A stretch of DNA of 64,000 nucleotides, from the NCBI GenBank assembly GCA_004154925.1, contig QJNS01000002.1, positions 62,001-126,000 of the forward strand. The letters are read 5' to 3'. The notes beneath the pieces were generated by a model. It made no database searches. It was not told the DNA's origin and was given only the letters and a program-made list of their open reading frames with translations. Both the position numbers and the translations under genes were made by a program. This document shows, one piece after another, positions 46,931 through 61,339 of this stretch (positions are counted from its first letter, which is position 1; every line of letters begins with the position of its first letter). The stretch comes from Monosporascus cannonballus (lineage: Eukaryota; Ascomycota; Sordariomycetes; Xylariales).

Positions 46931-49900
46931 ATTAATTATTTTTACAAAATGTTTTGTAATAGGATTATGAATTTATGTTTATAATATAAAACCTTATTTA
47001 AGTTCAAGAAATATCCTTTTTTTATGCCGGCTTGGCGTCCAGTTATCCGTATTAATTCCATAATATTGAAATTTTGGTTTACAATTTTCGAACCTAATTA
47101 TAAAACTATTAGAAAACTTTTGGCTAAAATATCGTTTTATTTTTAAATTACTTTTTTTATTAAAAAACGTAAAACGTATTGGTTATAAATAATAGTTTTA
47201 GTATTAATTTCAGTTTTTTTAAATTCCGCGAAATTCAATCGTAATACGGTCGTAATTTACGATTATTATTATTTAACCGTTAATCGTATTAGTATTGCGA
47301 TTTATATTTATATTATTATTTGCAGGCAATAAATTTTACAAATACATAGTTTTTTATTTCTTTTTCCTTCGAAAGCTCTTTGTAATTATACAACGAAAAC
47401 TCTCCGTTTTTTTTACGTAAATAGTAATTATTTAAATTTCTGCTATTTAAGATTTGTCGGAGAAATTCATAACGGACGAATTTTGCATTATTTTTATAAG
47501 GCCTTTTATTCCACTATAATATTTTAAATCGCGCTATATATTGGCACCCGTTTTCCGTACGTTTTTCGGCATATTATATGTAAACCTTAATTTATTAAAT
47601 AATATAAAAAGTACGTTTTTATACGTAATTTCCCTTAATATGTAATCCAAACGTTAAAATAATTTATCCGACAAATTAATAACGCGCAGTTGGTTTTAAA
47701 ATTTAAAATTAAATTACGCAAAACGGTAAATTTATCGGGTCCATTTTTTAAGGTTACGTACTGGCACTCTTATTATATTTTTTAACGTTATATAATTAAT
47801 AAATATTAAAAAACTCTTTTCCGTATCTTTAAGGTATTATCGTTAAAATTTTAAGTTTTTATAATCGCCAATAATATTTGTTATTTTATAACTTATCGTT
47901 TTTCGATTAAATTTGGTTTCCGCAATTAATAGATAATTAAACGCCAATATATTCCGTATTTTTCTAAAAATATTCTTAATATGGTTTTCATCGTGGCCTT
48001 TATTTCGCTTATAATATTTTTAGCGTTATTTCAATATCGAAAAATAATTGCCGATTAAAACGTATTTTTTAAGTTTCGAAACGTTTTTTTAATTTTTTCG
48101 GATTATTGGAATTTTATTATTTTATTTTTGCCTTATACACCTTTTACAAACCCAATAATAAGTGCCATAATACGTAAATAATAAGCGATAAACTTTTAAT
48201 AAAAATTCGCAAATCTCAAAAATCCTTAAATATTATCAATTAATTTTAGTTTTAATCATATTTGGATAATATTAATCCGTCGGCAATTCTTTCCAAACTG
48301 TCGATATTAATTATAAATCTTAAACACTTTATTCATTTTTTAAAAGATTTGTATTTAAATATTTTGGAAAATAATTAATATTATAATAATAGTTTGTAAA
48401 TTAATTAAACATATTTCGTATATTCTTTTTCGTTATTCGAATAAATAATTATATTATTTATATATACTAGATATATAATTAAGTAATTTAATTAATGCCT
48501 TATATATAAATTTAAAACGTAATCATTACGTTACTAAGGGCAAATAATATAATTATATATTTAAATTACTTATACTGCGTTCGGAAAACGGTTTTTTATT
48601 AATCGCTTTTCTTAATTCTAATACGATAATAAATATTTTTACAATCTATTTTCGAAAATACCTTATTTAATTTTAGGCGATTTGTTTTTTTATAATTAAA
48701 AATAAAAAACATCGGTTTTTTATTGTTACCCGATTTAACCCTTTATAATTAACGTATAATCGTAAACGGCCGTTTTTTTTAATTCCGAATAATATTAATA
48801 TTTTTACGTCCGATTTCAAATATTATATCCGGCCTCCTTTTAAGTTTTTTCGGATATATTTTTCGAATATATTTTTTAAACTTCCGAAATAAGGTAAATT
48901 GGGCCGAATACAGGCGTTTTCCCTAGGACCAAATTTATTACATATTTTACCTTTAATAACTAAAATATTTTTTTAATGTTTTTTTTTGAAATATATTCGC
49001 TGAAAATCTTTTAAATATACGGAAAATTCGATATTTTTGATTTTTATTATTCCTTAAATTTCGGGATATTTAATTTTTCGCTTAAGTTTATTAAGTTAAC
49101 GGTATATATTTGTTAATTGGAAAATGTTAAATTTACGATTTTTTGCCCGTTATCCTTTTATAATAATCCATATAATTATTAACATATAATTATGTTTTAT
49201 AAAATAATTAACTTACTTTTTTTGAATTTAAATAATAGAAAATCGAGCGCTTTCCGATTATGGGATATTATAAAATATATTTACTTAAAATTTGGTTCAT
49301 TTTCGTTATTATTTATTATTTTAATAAGAATTTCGTAAACCTTATAACATTTAATATATGCGCCGTTAACGCCGATAAGGCTCGGAATATTTCCGAAAAT
49401 GAATTAAAAATTAAATATTTTATTAATGTTTTGTTTATAATATTTATTTATATGCCGGTGTCCATATTTATTTATAATATTTTATGTTCCGTATTTTCTT
49501 TTTCATGAACATTCTTTTTTAAAAGGCGGTTTTATTTTAATTATTTTATAATTATTAGCCAAAATAGATTAAACCTATATGTTTATTCCGCCTTTTTTAG
49601 TTTTACGTTTAAGGATTAATCTAATTGATTATTATATATTATGATGTTTTATACGCTTTTCCGAACTTTATTTCCGTATAGCCGAAATAATAAGGTTTTA
49701 TTATCCGTTTTAAATTTATACTTTACGTTTTTATAATTTAGCTTTTTATAATTATAATATTTAAATAAGTTATTATAAAAATTAAAGATATTAAGTTATA
49801 CGAACTTATTCCGCTTAAAATTAAATCGATAATTGTTTGCTTTCTGAATATTAAAATATCGGCAGTTTTTATTATTTCTATACGGCGCTTTTAATTTATT

Positions 49901-50749
49901 TTAAGAATTTCTTTTTCAAAAACATTAAAGTGAGATCGTTTACCTTATTAATACCTTTGGCGGAAAATAATTAATTTTCTTTTACCTTTTTCTAAACGTC
50001 TTAATAATATTTTACCCTATTTATTTCGTTATTAATATATTTTAACTTAACGTTTTTTTATAATAAGGTATTTCCTAATCCTAAAATTAGTTTATAAAAA
50101 TATTTAAAAATGAAATATTTATTATTTTAATAGTTTTCCGGGTTAAAAATATTTATAAATTTTAATTTATGAATTAAAAATCTTTTTAACGTAAAAGTTT
50201 AATGGCGATTAATCGGATTATTATCGCAATTTTATAAATTATTGCTTATATTTCCTATCGAAAGAATTAGCATTTATGTAATTTTTCCTAATAAAAATCC
50301 ATCAATGCTTTATTTTCCATTTTTTTACAATTAAAATAATTAAATATAACGTAATATAATCGCTAAATACTTATAATAAGAACGTTTATATAGCCTATAA
50401 CCTATTAAATATAAGTAAAGGTATTTTACCTTAATTTTTTGACGTAGGTTTCCGTAATAACTTTTATTTAATTTGTTTTAATTAATACGTATTTGGAAAG
50501 TTTCGGATAATTTAACGCGGTATTTGTTTATTATTTTGAAGCTTTTAAAATAATATAATAATTAATTTATAAAGCTTTATATTTTTAACTTATATCATTA
50601 TTTATTATTTAGCTAATTATCCGCATAATTTCGAATATTATTCTATTTATTAATAAATAATTTCCAAAATCTGGTTATTATTAAAGGGCTTAATTTTTCC
50701 TTATTTTAAATTCCGAAACGTAATTATTATATTACGCCCGTTTTTCGAC

Positions 50750-50990
50750 CGTTTAATTAACGGTTATCGGAACCTATCCTTATTATATATATATAACGTA
50801 ATTCGGAATCCCGAGAACTATGGTCTTTTGCTTGCTAAGGTTTTGTTATAAGTTCTTTCGCCTATTCTCGTACTATAATCGATCGTTCGTCGGTTAGGTT
50901 CCGATCGGCGATTTTTTCGATTAATAACTTAAGTTCGTTTTGCAGTTGGCGAACTTTATTTCTAATAATTATCGCGTTATCTTTTATAAT
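50750..50990 (-). pseudogene. gag N-terminus, element H
   Basis: Minus-strand frame just inside the 5' LTR: DNAIIIRNKVRQLQNELKLL, IEKIADRNLTDERSIIVRE, one stop, AKELITKP, QAKDHSSRDSELRYIYIIRI. A heptad-like QLQNELKLLIEKI suggests a coiled coil as in many gag N-termini. The frame also stays open into the LTR (MAGRKLPYPAYHYPL, from 51056), which is probably not translated. Confidence 0.55.
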
Positions 50991-51004
50991 AAAAATAAAA
51001 GAAT

Positions 51005-51210
51005 TATAAAATAATGGATAATGATAAGCTGGGTAAGGTAATTTCCGACCAGCCATAAAGCAGATTTTAAGAAATAAATATATTAAGTTATTTCCATCTG
51101 GCGTTTCCTATTAGCTGCCAGATAATGGATTTATATTAATAAGTAGGTCGGTGGCTGGTCGGCAGTTGGTCGGTTATCAGCCTCATCCTTATAGGAGCTG
51201 TATTCTTATA
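51005..51210 (-). repeat. 5' LTR of element H (206 bp)
   Basis: The plus-strand ends are TATAAAATAATGG (TG changed to TA) and CTGTATTCTTATA, followed by GGTAC. The part GTCGGTGGCTGGTCGGCAGT is little mutated. Confidence 0.92.
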
Positions 51211-51215
51211 GGTAC

Positions 51216-54200
51216 AAGGTACTTAAAAAACCCCGTTAGAACAACTGAAAACCCGTATCGAAGAGATAATCTAAAAAAAATTCGAAAAACGAAAGTAAAT
51301 TTATTAATATAATTCGAACTAAGTACGTACCGACCCTATTATAGCGAAAGGTTGAATAAGGGATACGGAAAACTAAAAGGCTAACTTAGTAAATATTGTA
51401 ATTATAATAAAAGAAATTATAAAAATAATTACGAAAATATTAGAATTAGATAAACAAAATATGCCCTAAAACCGTTAATCGATATAGCAAAAACTACGCC
51501 ATATATTGCCGATAACCAAAATACCTTGATTATAAAAAATAAAAATAATATCTTTACGAGACACTTACCCATATATATTATAAAAGATGCGACTTTTTAA
51601 ATTAAACCGGAAATAACAAAAACGATAAATAATAATATCGGCACTTCCGATCTATAATCCTAACAAATAATATTTACTAATTGATCGAAGTAAAAAACTA
51701 GCCAAAAACAGTAATACTCGTAAAAGGCCATTTTTATTATTATAAATAATATAAATATATAACAGATAAAACGTTAATCCAATATACCGTAAAAGGATAT
51801 TGCCAAAAAACTATTATAAATTTTATTTTAAATTGGCATTTATTATAGACCTTAACGAAAAAAAAGTCATCAAAAAAGAAATATATTAGTTTATAAGCGA
51901 CCTTTAGAACGATAATTAATACGACGCATAATGGGATACGGTCGAAACCATAAAAAGTAATTTGCATAATAAAAAGGAAAATTATAACGAAATTAAAAAC
52001 AATTAATATAACTCCAAAAAACAATACGCCGACAATAAAGATAACTATAATACCTTAACGCATTATATACAAAAACAAAAATAAAACTTAACGAATTCGA
52101 AAAAGAATGAAAAAAGGTATTTATAAAAAAGACGTAAAATAACAAAACTCAAAGAAATTAAAGGAATCGTTAAAAAAAGCTTTAAACGTAACGATAAAAA
52201 CCGTTAATAACTTTATTACTTTAAATATAGGAATTAAACAATACTAGTATATCGCAATAATAGATTACAGAGCTCTAGGCGGAAATTATATTATACCGAA
52301 TATAATTAATAAGCTTAAATTCTTATAAAAATTCAAATTAAAACCTTATATAATAACAAATGCCAAAAGCTAACAATTCGCCTATAATAAAAGGAAAATC
52401 ATACGCGAGATTAATTACTTCAAGATATTGCTCTAAAGACGATACTATATAATTAATTTCGATATCCTTTTATTTATAAATTACGATATAATCTGAGGAT
52501 TATTATAAATATGCTAATATAAACCTTATATTAACGAAAAAGCTGGCCAGATAAGGGTCGTCTTATATCCCGTTAACAGAAAAGAAATTAAAATCTTAAT
52601 CTTTAATCCGAAATGGCGACAATTACAGCTATAAGAACACGATAAAAATCTTATTATCTAAAAGACTAAAATATAAAAAAAAGAATGGGTATCAAAGAAA
52701 AATGTAACGTATTATTGCTATTATCAAAGCAAAGTTAAAGCAACAAAATAACGATTTTAAATAACAGCCTCAAAAATTAAAACTTTTAACTAATATGCCC
52801 TTATAATGCTACCAATATAAGCAGTTTTTTTAAAATAGAGCTAAAAACGAAATTACTAGAATATAACGAATAAGATTATAAAATAATTCCTAAGCAAAGT
52901 TCTTTAACGAAATTTTATGTTATAACTTAAATGGAAACAAATTACGTACTTTTAGAAAATATCTAGAAAATCGGTTATAAAAGGAATGGATTCGACCTTT
53001 AAAATTACCAGCAGAATACCTTTTTTTATTCGTACCTAAAAGGATTAAAAGTTACAACTTATGGTTAATTATCGCTAACTGAACGATATTATTATTATGG
53101 ACCAAATATTATTACTTTTGAATCCGGAAATGAAAAACTGATTTTATGGAGCTAAATAGTTTATAACATTCGATTTTAAAGATAGATATAACCTTATTAA
53201 GATAAAAAAAAGATAAGAATAGAAAATAACCTTTAAAGCGAAATACGGATTATTTGAGTATTTGGTTGTACTAATAGAATTTACGAACAAACTAATAATT
53301 TTTTAACGGATAGTAAATTATATATTACGAAAATAACGTTACGTTTTTATCGTATATTATGTTAACAGTATTTCTATCTTCGCAAAAACCGAAAAAATAT
53401 TTAGGATACGTTTATTAAGTTTTTCAATTTTTATAAAACGTAAAGTTGTTAATTAACGAAGAAAAAAGTCAATTTTATATGTGAAAGGTAAGATATCTAA
53501 AACATATCATTACTTTAGAACATATTAAAATAAATCCAAAGAACATCGTTATAGTTATAAAATGGCGAACGCTAATAATGGTATAGGAAATACAGATATT
53601 GCTTAAATTCGTTAATTATCACTGAAAGTTTATTCGAAACTTTGGCAAAATAACTATAACTTTAATTAATATTACGAAAAGAAAAGGTTTAAATAACCGC
53701 CCGAAATAAAAAGTTATTCTAAAAAATTAAGACTGTAATTATTAACGAATTAATACTGGTCATATATAATTTAATTTGGCTCGTTAAATTAGAAATCGAT
53801 ATTTCAAATTGGGCATCAAGCGCAATAATCATATAGCGAAATAATTAAGGCAAATTATACCGTATTATATTTTTCTTTCACAAATTTTAAAAAATCGGAC
53901 TTAATTATGGGGTTTTAGATAAGGAATGTGTAGCTATTATAATAGTTTTTCGAAAGTTTAGATATTGTTTAAAGGAAAGCTTATACTAAATTAAGGTTTT
54001 TACGAATTACTAAAATTTTACCCGTTTTATTACGATTAAGAAGCTTATAGAACGATGAGTAAGATACGTCAAAGAATCGGCGAATATAAATTTTGTTATT
54101 ATTTATAAAAAAAGCTTAAAAAATAGCAAAATCGATACGTTAAGTTACCGACCAAACCTTAAACAGAAATTGGTCAAAATTAACCATAAAGTTTTTGATA

Positions 54201-55600
54201 TTACTATAAAAAATATTTACGCTTACGGCAAATTGGAACAATTTAAGCAGTATCTTCCGATATATATCAGAAAATCTAACAGTATAATAACGATTTTCTA
54301 AAAGATTAAAAAACAGACAAAATACAAATTCTAAAGGAATACTAAAAAGATTTAATACGAGAAATATATAACTAACAGTTATATAGATATCCAGAGATTT
54401 ACAAAGCTTTTAAAAAGTTATAACGAATTTACGATTTTTTTAAAATAGAATTAACCGTATAAAAAGTTATATAGCAATATAATATTTGTATTAAAACAAA
54501 GATATAACGATATAAGCCTTACGAAAAATTAAAACCATTATCGGTCGCAAAACGACTATAGTATTAAGTTATATTTGACTTTATTATTAAATCTTTTTGT
54601 ATTAAAGCTTTTGCTATTGGAATATATTACTATAGTATTTTCGTAATTATTAATCGATTTACAAAATCTTTTTATTATTTTACTATATCATAAGAATATA
54701 AACGCTAAATAAATAGTATATATTTTCTTTAAAAATATTTTTAGCATATATAAATTATTAATAAAAAATATTTTAAATAAAAGATTAATATTTGCATTTA
54801 GATTTTAGTAAAACCATATAGCATAAATTGAGTTAAAATATAAATTATTTAACGTTTTTAAATTATAAATAATAAATAAATAAAACGAATCAACGAAACC
54901 TTAAAAACGAACTTATGATATTATATTCATTAGGAACAGCATAACTGGATTAAGAAATTATCTGTTGTTTAATTAACTTATAATACTAACTATTAGGAAG
55001 ATATCAAAATAACACTTGCAAATGCCAATTTTAACTTTATACCGAAGGTTTATAGAACAATACGCAATAACGGCCCAATTAATATTAAAATAATCCTTAT
55101 ATCAGAATAACTTAGATAATTATATTAAAAAATAAAAATAAAGTTAAAATACGTACGAAATTAAATAAGCAAATATTATAATTAAAAACGGTTAAAAGGA
55201 TAAACTTTCGAAAAAGGGAAAATGGTTTTATTCGCCATACAAGTATTTAAATAAAACGACCTAGTACAAAAACTTGATATTAAATATATCGGTCCATATA
55301 GAAATCGACAAGAATATTTCAGAAAATAATTATTAATTAGACCTTTTATCAAAAGTTAAACTTTATCCCATTTTTTAGGTTTCTTATTTCAGTTAATAGC
55401 AGGTATAATCAAAATATATAAAATATAAAATAAGATAAAAGTAAAAAGTAAAATAGGTTATGAAATAAAAAAATACTTAATATACGAAAAGAAAATAGAT
55501 TTATATAATACCTCATTAAAGGCAAAAGGTGCCTAAATTCCGAAAACATCTGAAACCGGCTAAGAACCTTATAAATACTCAGCGTTTGTTAAAGAACTTT
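51216..55600 (+). pseudogene. pol (protease to chromodomain), element C
   Basis: Collinear with 13065-17470 of B, from AAACCCCGTTAGAACAACTG onward. The protease near 52262 reads IDYRALGGNYII. The RT box at 53358-53369 is YVNS instead of YVDD, followed by ISIFAKTEK. RT thumb at about 53515-53700, integrase at about 54400-55100 with the same motifs as B, and a strongly degraded chromodomain at about 55450-55600 ending TSETG-stop-EP. Frameshifts as well as RIP stops are present, more than in B. Confidence 0.85.
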
Positions 55601-56195
55601 TACCAGCGATAACGGGCGCGCCCCAGTTAACGGTCGATTAATTAATAGTATCGACCTTAGACCAGTCGGCCGAAAACGCGGTTTCTGTTAACATAATAGC
55701 TGTAACGGCAGCTTCCAGTTATTTTCATTCTTGATATTCCTAATTTTCCAATTCGTTTAACGACTAAAGCCCGCGTTCTACTATAATAATATCTTTCGAA
55801 CGGGCTAACGCCATTTATTTACGCAGACGAATAAAACGAATAAGAGCTTCATTTATCTTTTCCTGATAACGGCGTTAACCTTATGGTAAAGCCGTTAAAA
55901 TTTTAATGGCCGTTTTTTAATAAACGGCTTTTCGCGTTTTAAACGTTAATACTTGCGACGAATATTTTATAACGAAAAGAACGATACGTCGGTATTTTTG
56001 TAGGACCGACTTTAATTAATATATTTTTTATATTTTAAAATGTCTTTTATTATTTTATACCTAATATTTTTTTGAAAAACAATAAAAATAAGGCATAATT
56101 TCGTACTCGAATTCGTCGAAGGTCTTTACAAAGTTAACGCAACGAACAGTAAAAAAACGAAAAATACGATGAATCTTAGAAATACGAAACGACAT
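55569..56195 (-). pseudogene. Antisense accessory ORF, element C
   Basis: A minus-strand frame of about 209 codons from ATG 56195 (MSFRISKIHRIFRFF) to TAA 55569. The start of the cluster reads MP-Y-FY-C-FSKKY, parallel to MP-Y-TH-Y-FEKKLS-Y in E, but the remaining cysteine-type positions cannot be aligned, so the cluster is damaged here or an indel intervenes. From about 55960 the frame continues with RRYQEKINEALIRFIRLRK, DIIVERGL-stop-SLNELEN, AAVTAIMLTETAFSADW and ends VNWGAPVIAGKSSL, matching A. Stops are TAA/TAG plus one TGA. Confidence 0.5.
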
Positions 56196-56270
56196 ATTCA
56201 AAACGAAAGGAATAAAAAGTTACTTACTAAATAAGAAAAAGAAAAAAGAAATCTTAAGAGCAAGGTTTTT

Positions 56271-56284
56271 GAGAAAAAAAATCG
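56271..56284 (+). other. Polypurine tract, element C
   Basis: GAGAAAAAAAATCG just before the 3' LTR, the counterpart of the tracts in A and B. Confidence 0.65.
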
Positions 56285-56658
56285 CGTGATAACTTAAAAA
56301 GTTCCGGCCTTAAAAAACAGATATATATAAATAATACGGACCACCTTTTAAATTACGTAATAAATAATTATTATTAAGCCGGTGATTGTTAATAATTAGT
56401 AATAATTTTGAATAGTCGTAATTATTACCGGATGCGTAATTATAAAAAATTAAGTCAAAAATATAAAAAATATATAAGTTTATTACTTCTATAATTTAAA
56501 TAGCACTAGTTTATAATATAACTTCGTTACCCAAAACGCCCTTAGTATTACGAAACATCACTAAGTTATTCTTATTGTTCAGAATCTCACGATATTTCTG
56601 CCAATATAAACTCGTACAACTTAGGTATCATGGTTGGTTAAACCGCCTAGCCGTTAGA
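56285..56658 (+). repeat. 3' LTR of element C (374 bp)
   Basis: It starts CGTGATAACTTAAAAAG, aligned base for base with TGTTATAATCCAACATG of the 5' LTR, and ends CCTAGCCGTTAGA. It is followed by ATATT. Confidence 0.9.
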
Positions 56659-56663
56659 ATATT

Positions 56664-59600
56664 ATGACTTTTTTTAAAATGTTTACTTTCAAATCTTTTT
56701 TATTTTTTAATAATAATAAGTAATATATTAAGCATATATATAAATTTAAAATATTTCTTGAATTCTCTTCTTATCCGTAGAAAATAAACCTAATATCAGA
56801 AATATACGTTTATTTATTTTGCCCTCTTAATTAATAGAATTCCCAAATCTTTAAGCTTTATAAATAATTGAAATTTGTCTATTTTTAAAGCGAGTTATTA
56901 TTATATAATACTAAATAATATTTCAGTTCAATTATATTATTATAAATAAAAACCTTCTAAAATATTAAACGCATTAAAAAATAGTAAAGTTTTAAAAACA
57001 TCAATACGGTTATTTGTTTTAGAAATTGCCCTTTAGTCAACGTTATAGCTAAATAAGCAAAATATTTAAAAACTACTAAAAAATGTTTTAATATTAGTAT
57101 AGATTTTCGCTTTATTTAATATATTTAATATTATATATAAATGTTTTATATACTGGTTAATATCAACCGTAAAAAAAATATAGTTATTATAAATGTAAAT
57201 AAAATATTTTTATATAAAAAGTAATTTATCTCTAAATCGCTAGGCAAATATAAAAAAATTAAAATAACTTATGAAAATTATATTAAACTTTTCGAAACAA
57301 CAGTGATGAAGAATTAATATACGGTTCCGATGTTTCGGAGATATAAACAATTAAAATAGAAATTAAATATATTAAAAGAACTAAAGCTACATTTTACTAG
57401 CTATAATAACTATAATATTATTTTAATTTAGTAACAGATATATATCGAGTATAACGATTTTATTCAAAGGTTAAGCGTTAATTATTATATAATTTGTTAT
57501 GCTTATTATTTTTTATATTATAAAAACAGGGACCTTTATTAGGCTAAATTTATTTTAAAACAATAATCTTCATATATATATAATACGTTATATTTTTTAT
57601 TAAAACTCGCCAATTTCTATCGCTTAATAAATATATTGAAACCGGCTTAATATATTTTTATTGGTTTTCGATAAGATTAATAGGTATTATATATTTTTCG
57701 AATATTATCATTATATTTTTATTTTAAAAAGTTTTGTAATCATTAAATAATTAAGGTATTTTATTACCGATTTGGAAATCGTAACATATAACAGTAACGC
57801 TATTTTTAAGTTTAATTAATGAAATATTTATTAGCTGTATAATGCCGTATAAAAGTGTATAAAAATCGAAAAATTGGTATCCGTTTTTTAATATTATATT
57901 TGCCCCTTTTAATAACACAATATGTTTTTTGAATTAAATCACCTTATTTTTCTAAGATCAATACGGATTTCAAATATTAATTAATGTTATATGAATTCAT
58001 TAATTGAGTTTTTTTATCGCTAATATATTTATATGTTATATTAAATTGGTCTTTTTTCTAGATAATAAAAATTTCTGTTATGAAATGATAGAAAATAGCT
58101 TTTTGAAGAGTAAACCTATCGAAAATACAATCGAATATATCCAGGTAATTCGCCGTTATATATAAAAATTAATTTATATATTTTTTTGTTATGTAATTTA
58201 AGAAGTTCGGCTTCAATAATATTAATAAAATCTGTTCTTATATTACATATTATTATTACATAAATTACGGTAACCATTCGTCAGATCAGTTTTAAAGTTA
58301 CCGGGTTAAAAGTATTTTCTTCTTTGTGTATATTAGAAACTATTCGGAAAATATGACTTTTTTTACTAAAATTAATTTTCACCTTATATTAAAATAAAAT
58401 GAATATTTAGTAATACTTTACGTCTAAGGTTATTAATAACGTCAATCTTTACGACGAAATAATTATTTATTTATATATATTTAAAATATGTTTTATACAA
58501 CATTTTGTTTTAATTTAAATATTGCTAAACGCTCCAATATTAACGTCTTTAATATAAATAAAATTAAGTTTAAAAAACCTAAGATTTTGAACTTATTTAA
58601 CTATTTATTTTCGATCGATTAAAATTATAAAATTATAAAATTATTAATATCTTTATAAACGGTAATTAATTACGTATTAATATTTGTTTTAACATTTAAT
58701 TTTAAGTGCAAAGCCTTTCGTAAGAATTTAATTTTTATTATTAAATTCGGATTAATTTGAGTTATTTGTGTGTGATTAAAAATAAAGTATAATACTTTTA
58801 TATAATTAATTACCATTAACGCAGGTTTGAAAAAACCTACTCATTATATCGTTTTAAATATTTTCTCCCTTTTCTGTTAAATATTCTTTACATAAATAAC
58901 GAATAAAAAAGATTTTCAAATCGTATTATATACTGTATCGATAATATGGAAAACTTAATTTCTTATTTCTTTGTAATAATAACTTGCTAGATCCTTTGGA
59001 ATATACGAAAGATATATTATTTATAACGTAATTCTTCATATATATTTCTCTTTTTCGTAATTCTTATTGAATTCGATTTCTTTTTCTTAAAACAAACATT
59101 ATTATTAATTTATAAGGTAATTTAGTAATTTTAGATATTGATTTTATTTTTCCACCTTAACGTTTCATTAATAAAAACATAAATTCCGGTTTAACGTTAT
59201 TATTTTTAATTAAACTTATAATATCGTTTAAAACCAGATTTTTAATCGCCTCGATTTAATTAATTTCAACGTTCATGGCGTTTTTATCGTTAAAATAACG
59301 TAATATCTTATATTATTCATTTTATCGTTAATATCTTTTCTAACAATTTGGCAAGTGTAAATTAAATTAATGAAATCTGTTAAATTTTCGGTTACGTTAT
59401 AAAACCTTTTAAAATTAATATCGTTTTTTCGTAGGTATCGTTCGTACAATAAGCCGTAATATTTTAATTATTTAATTTATCCTAAATGTCGTTTTATGAA
59501 ACAATGTTAATTCTTCTAAAACAGCATTTAATTCGATTACATATATGTTCGTCTTATCCTTTATTTTAATTAAATATACGGCTAGAAATTCCTTTTTATT

Positions 59601-61339
59601 AGATTAGATATTTAAAACCTAAAAAACCAAGTATTAATTCTGGGATAAAAATATAAATAATTGATATCTGTTAAATCTCCTTATATTTTTGCGTATTTAA
59701 ATAATCTTATTACATAAGCTTGAACCGATTGCCTCTTTTTATTATTCGTAGAGATATACAAGTTCCAGATTAAATATTTTTAAAGCTTTTTTAATTTCAT
59801 TCCGAATTGTTTTAATACGATATTTAATAATATCGTTAAATATATTCTAAAATGATGTTGTTTCTTTTCGGATACCAATAATTCCAATTATACTAAAATA
59901 TTATTTCCGAATAAAAACTTTAATTGTTTAAAACATAATTAATTTTCAGTTCATTTTATGGGCTCATTCTTTTGATTTTTGATTTATAAATATATATTAT
60001 AATAAAATATTTGGTTTTAGTTCCACCAAATATCGGATTTATTATATTTATACTTATTTACGTCGCGCTGAAATAGGTTAATATTAATGATTTAGATTTT
60101 GATAATGCCATATTAGATAGTGTAAAAATTTAAATTCGCAAATTAATCTTTTAACTTTAATTAATGCGCATTTCCTTTTTTATTTTTTTAAAATAAATAA
60201 GTTAAAACATACTTTTCGTTTTAACTTATATTTTAAACCCTTAGCCCGGGATTATCTAAGAAAGACTTTAATTTTCCTAACAATTCGAGAATTAACTGGA
60301 TAGAAATTGCCTTTAAAATTACGAATTTCTAAGGTTTTATCTTTTTTAATAATTTAAGTTTAAATATTTTTCAAACTTTTTAATTAGTCTCAAAGTTTAA
60401 CTAAACATATTCGTAACCTTTCAAGTTAATTCAATATTTTTATTATTAGTGTTTCGGAAGTTTTTACACAAATCAATTTTTAAAAAGTTAATTTTATTGA
60501 TTATTCTGAGTTATTCAATTATCTCGGCACTGTTTCATATACAAGAAATTATGAATATAATTATTTTCATATCAACAAACTTAACATTTACATAAGCAAA
60601 TATAAATTAAACATCGGAAAACTCTTCGAAACTCTTTTACATGTATAAAGAAAATTTTTAATATAATATAGAAATAATTTTTATGCCGTAACAATTACTA
60701 AATACGACGTTTTAAGATATTACTCTTATGAAAAACTGTCGAGTAAATTTATATTTACGATTAAATATTAAAAGATCGGAATTTTAAACTATAAAAAGTA
60801 TATGCAACTTAATTATTAAAACTTTTAGTATAAATATTATTATAAGCATTGAACGTATTAAATATTACTAGTATTTTATAGCTTCCCCTAACTAAGTTTA
60901 TAACCATGAAAAATAACAAAAATAAATTCTGAATGCGAATAATAAATATTACTTATTAGGAATTATATAAACACGAAAACAAATAACGAATGAATTATAC
61001 GAAAGAATCTAAATAAAGTAACAAGTTTTGACTTATTACGTGTAACTAATTATAAGCTACGTATAATTATATAATTATCATTATTATGCTATTTTTTATT
61101 TAGAAATCTGAAAAATCTCTTAATTATTTATAGCTAGAAATTCTATTATTATGACCATGATCGTAAAATTTCTAATAATTTTAATAGCTTTCATTGGTAT
61201 TAAGTTTAACTTATACTAATATTCTGCTTAGTTTCGTCAAATAACCTTCTATTTAGATTAATTAATCGTTTTTTCGAAACAAGAATTTACTTACTTTGTC
61301 GACGAGGCTTTTTCCGAATATTTTAATACTATTTTATTT
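56664..61339. other. Unidentified AT-rich DNA
   Basis: 4.7 kb without a supported gene, terminal repeat or RNA gene. A minus-strand open stretch of about 53 codons near 59300-59460 (RYLRKNDINFKRFYNVTENL) could be a relic but matches no family I know. The stretch 61020-61190 is a dispersed repeat (separate entry). Confidence 0.45.
61020..61190 (+). repeat. Dispersed repeat, copy 2 (partner 31500-31675)
   Basis: Shares ordered blocks with 31500-31675, including AAGCTACGTATAATTATATA and ATCGTAAAATTTCTAATA. Slightly less RIP-mutated than the partner. Confidence 0.45.

Larger units (their letters stand above)
44515..51210 (-). mobile_element. LTR retrotransposon H (Gypsy-type integrase), minus strand, nested in C
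   Basis: LTRs of 206 bp each (44515-44720 and 51005-51210) are flanked by GGTAC (44510-44514, 51211-51215). A purine tract (minus strand) sits right inside the left LTR, and gag-like coding right inside the right LTR, so it reads on minus. An H2C2 integrase zinc domain is seen at 46770-46930. Length 6696 bp. It is heavily RIP-mutated; no RT box could be placed with confidence, so its assignment to Ty3/Gypsy rests on the integrase. C sequence resumes at 51216. Confidence 0.85.
41872..56658 (+). mobile_element. Chromovirus C, interrupted by a Tc1 element and element H
   Basis: LTRs of 374 bp each (41872-42245, 56285-56658) are flanked by an exact ATATT duplication (41867-41871, 56659-56663). 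The internal sequence is collinear with element B: gag at 42300-43034 and 44410-44514, pol from 51216. It is split by Tc1 (43037-44407) and H (44515-51210). Without these it is about 6.7 kb. It ends with chromodomain, antisense frame and polypurine tract like A and B. Its RT box reads YVNS, so it is dead. Confidence 0.93.

Noticed and set aside
49260..51000. An RT box for element H
   Set aside because: No YxDD-like motif could be placed in a consistent minus-strand frame, so none is claimed.
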